Of a stretch of DNA of 52,635 bases, positions 45,894 to 52,635 are shown piece after piece. Both the position numbers and the translations under genes were made by a program. Under the pieces are notes generated by a model. The model did no database searches and was not told the DNA's origin. It worked only from the letters and a program-made list of their open reading frames with translations. This DNA is from Vagococcus acidifermentans (GTDB taxonomy: Bacteria; Bacillota; Bacilli; Lactobacillales; Vagococcaceae). Location: contig NZ_NGKC01000018.1 of NCBI RefSeq assembly GCF_003987655.1, positions 1-52,635 of the forward strand, given 5' to 3'. Positions within the stretch are counted from its first letter, which is position 1, and every line of letters starts with the position of its first letter.

Positions 45894-46880
45894 GTGAACA
45901 TATTAGCATATGGAGAAGTGATGCTGCGGTTGAATCCGCCATTATACAAAACATTGATGCAGACTGAGACGCTGGATATGTATTATACTGGTTCCGGGTT
46001 GAATGTCATGGCAGGGATGATCCAAAACGGCTTTAATGCAAAACTTCTGACAGTGCTGCCGGATAACAATCTCGGAAAGGCGGCTGCTGCGGCTGTCCGC
46101 AGGCTAGGTATATCCTCTGAAGCGCTGATTTTTGAGGGCAATCATCTGGGGATTTACATGCTTGAGATGGGCTATGCCAACCGCCCTTCAGAGGTGACGT
46201 ATCTGAATAGAACAGAGAGTGCATTTAATCAGCACCTTTTGTCAGATGAGCAGATGGCTGCTGCCCTGAAAGATGTGGACATGCTGCATATTTGCGGCAT
46301 TGCCTTGTCAACGTCGGAGCAGTCGCGTAAAAATGCCTTGCGTCTGGCTGAGAAGGCGGCAAGCCGGCATATCAGCGTGTGTTTTGATTTCAATTTCCGG
46401 AGTTCGTTGAATACGGATGACGAGCGCGCCGAGCTGCTTTCGGCTTATAAAACAGTTCTCCATCATGCGGAAATCGTGTTTGGTTCGACCAGGGACTTGA
46501 AGGAGTTGCTGGACATCTCAGGCAAGACTGCTGATGAGGTAGCGGCGCGTTTCATGTCTGAGTATCAGGTGTCACGGTTTGCCGGTACTATCCGCGGTCA
46601 GGACAAGCAGGCAAAAACCATCAAAGGGTTTCTGTATGAAAACGGGACACAGTTTATGTCGGCAGAGCGTCAAGTGCATATTCTTGACCGAATCGGCACC
46701 GGTGACGCATTTGCCGCCGGGATACTGACAGGTCTGCTGGAGCAGTGGGACGGCCAGCAAACGGTGGATTATGCAACAGCTTGCGGCGAACTTGCCCATA
46801 CCACGCTGGGAGACAGTCCGGTTCTGAGCAGGGAGTTCGTATTAGATTATATGGCATCGCCGACTGATGTCAAACGGTAA
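45894..46880 (+). CDS. PfkB-family sugar kinase, KDG kinase-like
   Basis: A 328-residue ribokinase-fold enzyme with the PfkB C-terminal signature DRIGTGDAFAAGILTGLL and an N-terminal GSGLNVMAGM-like substrate motif, close to 2-keto-3-deoxygluconate kinases. If DgaE already works on a phosphorylated substrate, the kinase may serve a second branch, for example free 2-keto-3-deoxygluconate. GTG start with an AAAGGAGAG site. It is the last gene of the cluster; a strong terminator follows. Confidence 0.85.
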   Translation: MNILAYGEVMLRLNPPLYKTLMQTETLDMYYTGSGLNVMAGMIQNGFNAKLLTVLPDNNLGKAAAAAVRRLGISSEALIFEGNHLGIYMLEMGYANRPSEVTYLNRTESAFNQHLLSDEQMAAALKDVDMLHICGIALSTSEQSRKNALRLAEKAASRHISVCFDFNFRSSLNTDDERAELLSAYKTVLHHAEIVFGSTRDLKELLDISGKTADEVAARFMSEYQVSRFAGTIRGQDKQAKTIKGFLYENGTQFMSAERQVHILDRIGTGDAFAAGILTGLLEQWDGQQTVDYATACGELAHTTLGDSPVLSREFVLDYMASPTDVKR

Positions 46881-46884
46881 CAAC

Positions 46885-46936
46885 AAAAAGACTTTCTCAC
46901 ACTTAGTGATGAGAAAGTCTTTTCGCTTTTTTAGCT
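46885..46936 (+). terminator. Terminator of the dga-like cluster
   Basis: AAAAAGACTTTCTCA and TGAGAAAGTCTTTT arms with a 10-base loop, followed by CGCTTTTTT. Confidence 0.93.
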
Positions 46937-46954
46937 GGGGCATACGTGTTCCAT

Positions 46955-46983
46955 TTGCCATAAGTCTGTTTTTTTTGTATAGT
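46955..46983 (+). promoter_or_regulatory. Promoter of the formyl-THF cyclo-ligase operon
   Basis: TTGCCA (46955-46960) and TATAGT (46978-46983) with 17 bp spacing. Confidence 0.75.
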
Positions 46984-47004
46984 AAGATGAAAAAGGGAAG
47001 AGCT

Positions 47005-47544
47005 ATGGATAAGAAAACATACCGTCAGTCAGTTCGGCGACGCATGAAAGAATTGTCCCGGGATTATCAGGAAAAATGCAGACGGGAGGAGCAAGTCACT
47101 GACCGTTTGTTTCTGGCCGAGGAATGGCAAAAGGCTGATGTGGTCGCAGTGACTTTGTCTATGGACACTGAATTCAATACCGAGCGCATCATCCGCCAGG
47201 CATTGCAAGACGGCAAGACAGTCGGTGTGCCCCGGACATTTCCGGCTGGGCAGATGGATTTTTACGCATATGACAGTCAGACCAAGCTGACACGCACATC
47301 TTTTGGTGTTTTGGAACCGGAAACGGACCGGCTGATACGGCCGGAGCAGATTGATTTGCTGATTGTCCCGGGGGTCGTGTTTAGAGATGACGGTTACCGC
47401 ATCGGTTTTGGCGGCGGTTTTTATGACCGGTACCTTGACCGGTATCAGGGACGGACAATCAGTTTGATTTTTACAGAGCAGTTGAATAATGATTGGCAGC
47501 CGGAAGAGTATGACCGTCCGGTACAAAAATTGTTAATCGGCTAG
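47005..47544 (+). CDS. 5-formyltetrahydrofolate cyclo-ligase
   Basis: A 179-residue enzyme that converts 5-formyl-THF to 5,10-methenyl-THF using ATP. The family block GVVFRDDGYRIGFGGGFYDRYL is present, as is DLLIVPG. The ATG at 47005 (MDKKTYRQS) is chosen for its place after the promoter and an AAAGGGAAG site; the open frame further upstream runs through the terminator of the previous operon. It is followed by rhomboid, yqgQ and glcK, the same order as in Bacillus and Enterococcus. Confidence 0.93.
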   Translation: MDKKTYRQSVRRRMKELSRDYQEKCRREEQVTDRLFLAEEWQKADVVAVTLSMDTEFNTERIIRQALQDGKTVGVPRTFPAGQMDFYAYDSQTKLTRTSFGVLEPETDRLIRPEQIDLLIVPGVVFRDDGYRIGFGGGFYDRYLDRYQGRTISLIFTEQLNNDWQPEEYDRPVQKLLIG

Positions 47545-47564
47545 TAATTTGACGAGGTGGAAAA

Positions 47565-48314
47565 ATGAATTATCAACAGCAAATGAAATTAAAACGTTTT
47601 TTAAACAAACCGCTATTAACATATGCCTTTTTAATTATTCAGGTAGCTGTCTATCTGATGATGGAAGTTTACGGGTTGCGGTTCGGCCAATTGGGCGGTT
47701 CGACTTCAATCAGCGTGTTAATGAAGTTCGGTGCGATGTCGCCGCTGAGCATTGTCTTTCAGCATGAATACTGGCGGTTTGTCACACCGATATTTGTGCA
47801 TATCGGCTTGACCCATCTCCTGCTGAATTCTGTCAGCTTGTATTTTGTCGGCCGGATATTGGAGGACGTGCTTGGTCATGTCCGCTTTTTCTTGGTGTAC
47901 ATGCTGAGCGGCATCCTCGGGAATGTCATCAGTTTCGGTTTCGGCAGAAACTTTCAATCTGTCTCTGCCGGTGCCAGTACAGCTATTTTCGGCATGTTTG
48001 TCGCCTTTATCGTTCTCGGCAGAATCTATCCGTATAATCCGGTGCTGAGACACATGTCCAGTACGATGTCGATGTTAATCATCTTAAACCTGGTGATGAA
48101 TTTATTCAGCTCCGGCGTTGATATCCTCGGCCATCTGGGCGGGGTAATCGGCGGTATCCTCATGACATTGATTGTCTCCGTGCCGCGGGTCGAGAGCAGC
48201 GGTGTTTATATTGAAGATGGCATCGACATCCATAAACGGATATTGGCGCTGATTGTGTTTCTTTTTCTTATCGTCTTTTCCATCGTTTTAGGATTCAGTC
48301 AGGTGGGCTTGTAG
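47565..48314 (+). CDS. Rhomboid family intramembrane serine protease
   Basis: A 249-residue membrane protease with about six or seven spans. The catalytic Ser is in GASTAIFGMF and the catalytic His in DILGHLGGVIGG; the L1 loop motif EYWRFVTPIFVHIGLTHLLLNS is also typical. It resembles the membrane domain of YqgP/GluP without its large cytosolic N-terminus. An ACGAGGTGG site precedes the ATG. Substrates are unknown. Confidence 0.92.
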   Translation: MNYQQQMKLKRFLNKPLLTYAFLIIQVAVYLMMEVYGLRFGQLGGSTSISVLMKFGAMSPLSIVFQHEYWRFVTPIFVHIGLTHLLLNSVSLYFVGRILEDVLGHVRFFLVYMLSGILGNVISFGFGRNFQSVSAGASTAIFGMFVAFIVLGRIYPYNPVLRHMSSTMSMLIILNLVMNLFSSGVDILGHLGGVIGGILMTLIVSVPRVESSGVYIEDGIDIHKRILALIVFLFLIVFSIVLGFSQVGL

Positions 48315-48387
48315 ATTTTTCTCGAATTTTCTGAAAGAGACTGTCATTTTGCGCAGTAATCTGTATAATAGAGTAGGAAGTGTCAAA

Positions 48388-48621
48388 ATGAAAACATTAT
48401 ACGATGTGCAACAGCTGCTGAAACGGTTCGGTACCTTTATTTATGTCGGCAGCCGGCTTCGTGACATCGCATTAATGAAGATTGAGTTAAAAGCGTTGTA
48501 TACCGAAGGCTTGATTCAAAAAGAGGAATATGTGTCTGCCGTACGTGTACTGACAAAAGAATACGAATTGGAACAATCACGGGAGGGTTTTAAAGTTGAG
48601 CAAGAAGTTGATAGGAATTGA
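48388..48621 (+). CDS. yqgQ: YqgQ family protein (DUF910)
   Basis: A 77-residue protein of the YqgQ family, a small helical domain found just upstream of glcK in Firmicutes. The family start MKTLYDVQQLLKRFGTFIY sets the ATG at 48388 with an AGGAAGTG site; an in-frame upstream start is not needed. It overlaps the glucokinase start by 26 bp. Structural data on the family hint at nucleic-acid binding, but no role is proven. Confidence 0.87.
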   Translation: MKTLYDVQQLLKRFGTFIYVGSRLRDIALMKIELKALYTEGLIQKEEYVSAVRVLTKEYELEQSREGFKVEQEVDRN

Positions 48622-49561
48622 TTTAGGTGGGACCACAGTGAAATTTGCCATTCTGACAATGGACGGCGATATTCAGCAGAAATGGAGTATTGAAACAAAT
48701 ATTGTTGATGGCGGGTCGCATATCGTGCCGGATATCATTGACTCTATCACACACAAACTGGACTTGTTTCAGCTGACAAAAGATGACTTTGCCGGTATCG
48801 GCATGGGCACACCGGGAACCGTGGACCGCAATAAGGGGACTGTTATCGGTGCATACAATTTAAATTGGAAAACGCTCCAGCCGGTCAAAGAGCAAATTGA
48901 AAGCGCGCTGGGCATCCCGTTTTATATTGATAATGATGCCAACGTGGCGGCCTTGGGAGAGCGCTGGAGAGGCGCCGGCGACAATCTTGACGATGTGACG
49001 TTTATCACACTGGGGACTGGTGTCGGCGGCGGTATCATCGCTGAAGGGCGTCTCTTGCACGGTGCTGTCGGTGCGGCTGGTGAAATCGGCCATATCACAG
49101 TTGACCCGGAAGGCTTTGAATGCACATGCGGGAAAAAAGGCTGTCTCGAAACAGTCGCCAGTGCAACCGGTGTGGTACGTGTGGCACGTACGATGTCCGA
49201 AGCATTTGCCGGCGACTCCCGTTTGAAAGACATGATTGACGACGGCCAGGATATTTCAAGCAAGCTGGTGTTTGACTTGGCCAAAGACAATGATACATTT
49301 GCGTTGATGGTCGTGGACAAAGTTTGCTTTTACTTGGGATTGGCATGCGGCAATATCGGCAATATGCTGAATCCGTCAAGCATTGTTATCGGCGGCGGCG
49401 TATCGGCAGCAGGCAACTTTTTATTGGAGCGCGTCAAAGACTATTTTAAAACATTCACTTTTCCGCAAGTAACGGAAAGTACGGACATCAGACTGGCACA
49501 GCTGGGAAATGAAGCGGGTGTCATCGGTGCGGCGTCATTAGTTTTAATGGCGGCAAAATAA
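48596..49561 (+). CDS. glcK: Glucokinase, ROK family
   Basis: Phosphorylates glucose to glucose 6-phosphate. The 321-residue protein has the phosphate-1 motif LIGIDLGGTTVKFA, the sugar site with IDNDANVAALGER and GTGVGGGIIAEGRLLHG, and the ROK zinc site GHITVDPEGFECTCGKKGCLE. TTG start at 48596 with a GGGAGG site nine bases upstream, inside the end of yqgQ. It fits the GlcK of Gram-positive bacteria, not the E. coli type. Confidence 0.93.
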   Translation: MSKKLIGIDLGGTTVKFAILTMDGDIQQKWSIETNIVDGGSHIVPDIIDSITHKLDLFQLTKDDFAGIGMGTPGTVDRNKGTVIGAYNLNWKTLQPVKEQIESALGIPFYIDNDANVAALGERWRGAGDNLDDVTFITLGTGVGGGIIAEGRLLHGAVGAAGEIGHITVDPEGFECTCGKKGCLETVASATGVVRVARTMSEAFAGDSRLKDMIDDGQDISSKLVFDLAKDNDTFALMVVDKVCFYLGLACGNIGNMLNPSSIVIGGGVSAAGNFLLERVKDYFKTFTFPQVTESTDIRLAQLGNEAGVIGAASLVLMAAK

Positions 49562-49598
49562 GTAGTCATTCTATTGAAAAGAAGGAGTAATTGCGGTA

Positions 49599-50012
49599 AT
49601 GAGTTTTTTGAGAACATTAAACATTTTTTTGCTGACAATCATCGCATTGTTCGGACTATATGAACTGTATTTTATTATTAAACGCAAACTGAGCGGCGCA
49701 GAGTGGATCGAGCAGGATGAGTTTATCGAAGGCATGCGCAAAGCACAAGTCATTGATGTGCGCGAAAAAGATTCCTATAATGCCGGTCATATTCTTGGAG
49801 CACGCAGCATTCCATACACGCTGGCGCGTTCCCACAAAGAATACTTGACGTCACTTCGTAAAGACCAGCCGATTTATTTGTATGAAGACCGCAAGAAGCT
49901 AGCCATCAGTGTGGCCTCCATGCTGAAAAAAGAAGGCTACACGGATGTTTATATTTTGAAAAAAGGCTTTAGCGAATGGAGCGGCAAGACCAAGAAAAAA
50001 GCAACGTATTAA
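49599..50012 (+). CDS. Membrane-anchored rhodanese-fold protein without catalytic Cys
   Basis: A 137-residue protein: N-terminal membrane span (about 6-27) and a cytosolic rhodanese domain with VIDVREKDSYNAGHILGARSIPY and VYILKKGFSEWSG. At the active loop, where sulfurtransferases have Cys, it reads PIYLYEDRKKLAI with no Cys in the whole loop, so it should not carry sulfur. Similar proteins follow glcK in Bacillus (YqgP-region, yqhL-like) and Enterococcus. Its stop codon is directly followed by the end of an ISL3-type remnant at 50013. Confidence 0.85.
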   Translation: MSFLRTLNIFLLTIIALFGLYELYFIIKRKLSGAEWIEQDEFIEGMRKAQVIDVREKDSYNAGHILGARSIPYTLARSHKEYLTSLRKDQPIYLYEDRKKLAISVASMLKKEGYTDVYILKKGFSEWSGKTKKKATY

Positions 50013-50394
50013 GGCACTTCGTCAAATCGGACCGATAGTATCACCTATGAACATCGGAGTAAGGAATAGTTTTCCTTCTCTGGTGTTTTTTTATTTTATT
50101 TGAATCAAGCCACTCAGCAAAAAGATGCGTGTGCGCATATTGGTAAAGCTCCTAAAGCCATAAGCGATTCGTTTTAAGGTCTTAATATGCGTATGCAGGT
50201 TCTCTAACCGACCATTGGAATACGGTGTGGTAAAGGCTAAGCGGAATACCGCTCTCGTATTTAAAAAAGGCTTTTTTGATATGCTTCAACTCCTCTGGCA
50301 GTTCATGTGGCGCATCTTTAAGTAAATCGAAAATCTGGTGTGTTTTGCAAGACTTTTCTACACAATAGGGGGTGCGGACATAATCCTGGACCAA
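50013..50394 (-). mobile_element. ISL3-family insertion sequence remnant
   Basis: The minus strand between 50394 and 50091 encodes the C-terminal part of an ISL3 transposase. The first piece ends in ELPEELKHIKKAFFKYESG; then a frameshift near 50260 moves to the frame reading YSNGRLENLHTHIKTLKRIAYGF and FTNMRTRIFLLSG, ending at a TAA (50091-50093). The sequence GGCACTTCGTCAAATCGG at 50013 looks like the element's terminus. The rest of the transposase and the other end are missing. A hairpin with T run (about 50039-50088) inside the remnant may now terminate the rhodanese transcript. Confidence 0.75.
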
Positions 50395-50478
50395 AAAAGC
50401 TTCATGTTACTAACGATATGTATCAAAAACGAAGGCTTTTGGTGACCAAGGATATTTAGTTAACAAATTTACTTTTAA

Positions 50479-51270
50479 AGACAAGCCCAAGAACAAATTA
50501 ATCGGAAAGAATCCAAGCGTGCAAAAGAGAATAAAGAGCTTAACGACAGGATCCTTAAGATTTATGAAGATTCTGGCCGTCGCTACGGTGCACCTAAAAG
50601 CTATCAGGAATTAGCCAAACAAGGCGTTTTCATCAGCCTCAAACGTGTGCAAAAAAGAATGAAAGACTTAAATATTCGTTCCATTATTGTTAAAAAATGG
50701 CGACCGTCCAACTTTGACAAGGGAATTATTCAAGAACGTGAGAATCTTTTAAAACGCGATTTTTCAACCACAAGGTTGAATCAAAAATGGGTAACAGATA
50801 TCACGTACATTCATACTGTCGAGGATGATTGGTGGTACTTGTCATCTATTCAGGATTTACATTCTAAAAAAATTATTGCTTGGTCATTCGGTAAGAAGAT
50901 GACGACAGAATTAGTGTTAGACACATTGAACCAAGCAGTTCAAACACAAACGATGTCTAAATAACTCGTTTTACATTCAGATTTAGGCAGCCAGTATACA
51001 AGCCAAGAATACAAAGATCAAATAAACAAATTAGGGATTCAACATTCCTTTAGTCACAAAGGGTGTCCTTACGATAATGCGGGTATCGAGTCTTTTCATG
51101 CCACTTTGAAAAAGGAAGAGGTCTACCAAAACCAGTACCAGTCTTTTGAGCAGGCTAAACTAGCATTGTTTCAATATATTGAAGGTTTTTATAATCGTAC
51201 TAGAATCCACAGCAGCATTAATTATTTGACTCCTCAAGAAATGGAAACTCTTTGTCAACAAGTTGCTTAG
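50479..51270 (+). pseudogene. IS3-family transposase orfB, 5' truncated with a nonsense codon
   Basis: The frame from 50479 encodes QAQEQINRKESKRAKENKEL, then ILKIYEDSGRRYGAPKS (HTH-21 region), then the rve integrase core with WVTDITYIHTVEDDWWYLSS (first Asp), LVLHSDLGSQYTS (second Asp) and a final Glu in YDNAGIESFHATLKKEE. An in-frame TAA at 50962-50964 interrupts it between MSK and LVLHSD; GAA to TAA would be a single change. orfA and the left end of the element are gone where the ISL3 remnant begins. The right end seems to be near 51302. Confidence 0.85.
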
Positions 51271-51284
51271 AATTCTCATACACA

Positions 51285-51701
51285 TTTTTTGCGAGAAAGT
51301 CATGGACAGGCTACACTGGAATTATTTTTAAGCTCCTATTGTTACCAAGAATTTTCCGAGGAGGAAGCCCTTTTTTATGGGTTAAATTTGTTGAAACAAA
51401 AACACGCCTCTCAATCAATAACTGGCGTTGGGATGTTTCGCTTCATTTTTGTCTTAATCTACTCATCAATCATCATCTTCAAAAGGCAAAACAAATCCTC
51501 ATAAGGTATCGTGAAAAAGTTTTTATGAAAAATGATTTGAAAAATATTCACTGTAACTTATTTTATGTTTATTTAGAAGGGATTTATGATTTATTTAACG
51601 GGAAAGAAAATGATAGCGAAAAAGTGATTATGATTTTTCGGGAAGTTTTAAAGTATGAAGGCTATGCTAATCAATTAGACGATACTTATGGATTTTTTTA
51701 G
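51285..51701 (+). pseudogene. Rgg/GadR/MutR-family regulator, C-terminal fragment
   Basis: Two overlapping frames together resemble the C-terminal helical repeat domain of Rgg regulators: QATLELFLSSYCYQEFSEEEALFYG in the first frame, then after a frameshift near 51405-51425 NNWRWDVSLHFCLNLLINHH and later NLFYVYLEGIYDLFNGKEND in the second. Rgg proteins bind small peptide pheromones through this domain. The helix-turn-helix part is absent: the frame is joined directly to the right end of the IS3 remnant. It cannot encode a working regulator. Confidence 0.6.
51302..51320 (+). repeat. 19-bp direct repeat, copy 1
   Basis: ATGGACAGGCTACACTGGA, at the junction between the IS3 remnant and the Rgg C-terminal fragment. 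The second copy is at 52508-52526. Confidence 0.9.
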
Positions 51702-51734
51702 GCGAGGGTCAGAAAACTGGAGGACTGTTAAAAT

Positions 51735-51790
51735 GGTTTTGTTGCAAAGTTTTTCCTAAAATGGCTTTGCTGGAAAACTTTGCAACAGAA
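51735..51790. repeat. Back-to-back IS6-type inverted repeats (hairpin)
   Basis: GGTTTTGTTGCAAAGTTTTTCC (51735-51756) and its inverted partner GGAAAACTTTGCAACAGAA (51772-51790) face each other across 15 bases. The outer form is very close to the terminal repeat GGTTCTGTTGCAAAGTTT of IS6-family elements such as IS1216 and ISS1. No transposase lies between them, so this looks like an element reduced to its two ends. Confidence 0.65.
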
Positions 51791-51801
51791 TAAGTTATAT
51801 T

Positions 51802-52032
51802 ATGGAAAATTATGGGAATACATTTAGAATGTTAAGAAAATCCAAGGGATTTACAATGAAAGAAGTAGCAGGTGGGATTGTAAGCACACATTTTTTGTCA
51901 GATTTTGAACGAGGAAAGTCAGATATTTCTCTTGCAAACTTTATAAAGTTATTAAGTCGTATTAATCTTTCTTTTGAAGAAATTTCTCATGCACATGAAA
52001 GTGATAGTTTTGCAGAAGTTGAAATTTTTTGA
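51802..52032 (+). pseudogene. Rgg/GadR/MutR-family regulator, N-terminal fragment
   Basis: A 76-residue frame beginning MENYGNTFRMLRKSKGFTMKE, with a helix-turn-helix of the Rgg type (VAGGIVSTHFLSDFERGKSDISLANFIKLL). Rgg proteins are about 280 residues, so only the DNA-binding part is present; it ends at a TGA inside the linker. One base less in the T run at 52025-52031 would extend the reading by about 20 residues. No good ribosome site is seen before the ATG, which lies 12 bp from the IS6-type repeat. Confidence 0.7.
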
Positions 52033-52142
52033 GAAAAAGATCGATGCTTGCATCAATATGCTTTTTTTGAGTAACAGAAAAAAACATAAAAAAGAATAAT
52101 GAAATATTAAAGAAACATTAAAGAAATATATAAGTAATATTA

Positions 52143-52170
52143 TTGTAATAAATGAGAAAAATGGTATAAT
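52143..52170 (+). promoter_or_regulatory. Promoter of the lipoprotein gene
   Basis: TTGTAA (52143-52148) and TATAAT (52165-52170) with 16 bp spacing. Confidence 0.65.
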
Positions 52171-52207
52171 TTTATTTATATCTTAATAAAAGGAGTGTTA
52201 ATTAAAA

Positions 52208-52537
52208 ATGAAAAGAAGAAAATTAGCTATTTGTACTACCTTATTAATCATTATTTTTATATTTACAGCATGTGATAAAAAGAATATTTCAAAGAAGGAT
52301 TCGAGCAAGACAAACACTTCAGAAACTGAAGTGCTGCATTCTGAATCTAAAAATAAAATAGCAGAAAGCGAAAGTAAGAGTTCAAAATCAACTTCATCTG
52401 AGTTAGAAACAGAGCAGCAAAATATGACTGATTCAAACATTTTAAAAGGATACTCAGATTCTCAGATTGAATATGCACGTGTTTGGTTAACCTTAAAAGG
52501 CGACTATATGGACAGGCTACACTGGACTAGACAATAA
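52208..52537 (+). pseudogene. Putative lipoprotein, 3' end replaced by foreign sequence
   Basis: A 109-residue frame with a signal peptide and lipobox FTAC at residues 20-23 (IFIFTACDKK), a Ser/Glu/Lys-rich linker (about 25-75) and the start of a domain with YSDSQIEYARVWLTLKGDY. That motif opens a C-terminal domain seen in Firmicute lipoproteins, but here the sequence runs after GDY into the shared 19-bp repeat and the end of an IS3 element, adding MDRLHWTRQ before the stop. It appears to be truncated. An AAAGGAG site lies upstream at a somewhat long distance. Confidence 0.65.
52508..52526 (+). repeat. 19-bp direct repeat, copy 2
   Basis: Identical to 51302-51320. It joins the truncated lipoprotein gene to the left end of the second IS3 element (TGGACTAG from about 52523). 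Confidence 0.9.
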
Positions 52538-52635
52538 AAATAAGGTGTGTAAACTATAATAAAACACACTGGAGGAATCAACATGTCAGAACGTAGACCG
52601 AGACGGACATTTACCAAGGAATTTAAACAGCAAAT
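52523..52635 (+). mobile_element. IS3-family insertion sequence, left end (continues beyond window)
   Basis: A terminus TGGACTAGACAATAAAAA-like at 52523 is followed 60 bp later by a CTGGAGG site and an ATG at 52583. The encoded start MSERRPRRTFTKEFKQQ matches orfA of IS3-family elements common in Enterococcus and Streptococcus. Only 17 codons are in the window. Confidence 0.8.
52583..52635 (+). CDS. IS3-family transposase OrfA, N-terminal part
   Basis: The first 17 codons of a helix-turn-helix OrfA (MSERRPRRTFTKEFKQQ) with a GGAGG site seven bases upstream; the gene runs off the right edge. In this family OrfA binds the element ends and is joined to OrfB by frameshifting to give the full transposase. 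Confidence 0.8.
   Translation, partial: MSERRPRRTFTKEFKQQ

Noticed and set aside
43300-46900. Possibility that the PfkB kinase plus aldolase are a standard Entner-Doudoroff or glucuronate operon
   Set aside because: The aldolase is of DgaF rather than Eda type, and no uronate isomerase or dehydratase gene is present.
46867-47004. Upstream extension of the formyl-THF cyclo-ligase gene
   Set aside because: It crosses a strong terminator and the promoter; homologues start at the ATG at 47005.

Overview
The window reads as a chromosomal segment of a low-to-moderate GC Firmicute of the order Lactobacillales. The grounds are gene content and order: xerD-scpA-scpB-rluB, FMN riboswitch-ribU, fer/ypbB-recQ-LysM, cmk-rpsA-der-hup, T-box-alaS, T-box-thrS, a PBP next to rpmG, frequent TTG/GTG starts with strong AGGAGG sites, and several families best known from Enterococcus (the EF_0837/EF_0838/EF_0839 set). 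Enterococcaceae or Carnobacteriaceae seem likely; the genus cannot be fixed by eye.

Layout. 1-1638: the right part of an IS66-family element whose large transposase gene carries an in-frame stop. 1659-5401: small accessory and housekeeping genes (DUF3267 membrane protein, a His/Cys-rich secreted protein, tRNA-Gly, a possible small RNA, YitT, universal stress protein). 5554-8574: chromosome segregation operon (xerD, scpA, scpB, rluB). 8612-9510: FMN riboswitch and riboflavin transporter ribU. 9774-11549: OatA-like O-acetyltransferase. 11571-14301: divergent fer and ypbB-recQ; recQ is split by a -1 frameshift at an A_AAA_AAG heptamer. 14362-18976: LysM protein, cmk, rpsA, der, hup. 19124-22003: AroB-like protein, TPR protein, YpiB. 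22030-29079: T-box-alaS, HAD phosphatase, tautomerase, methyltransferase, T-box-thrS. 29283-31677: class B PBP and rpmG.

31842-39407: a DUF5052 lipoprotein, then a PurBox-like operator and promoter, then an ABC transporter of the spermidine/putrescine type fused by operon structure to adenine deaminase and a second purine-deaminase-type amidohydrolase. The context suggests purine or nucleoside import and salvage rather than polyamine uptake.

39452-46880: GntR/UTRA regulator, a lone PTS EIIC, a small membrane protein, MupG-like 6-phospho-glycosidase, cog3964 amidohydrolase, DgaE-like and DgaF-like enzymes and a PfkB kinase. Together they spell a plausible undescribed route from an imported, phosphorylated N-acetylated amino-sugar-acid glycoside to pyruvate and glyceraldehyde 3-phosphate.

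47005-50012: 5-formyl-THF cyclo-ligase, rhomboid protease, YqgQ, glucokinase and a rhodanese-fold protein without the catalytic Cys. 50013-52635: an AT-rich graveyard of mobile DNA: ISL3 remnant, IS3 orfB with a nonsense codon, two rgg regulator fragments in permuted order, an IS6-type inverted-repeat pair, a lipoprotein gene cut at its 3' end, and the left end of another IS3 element.
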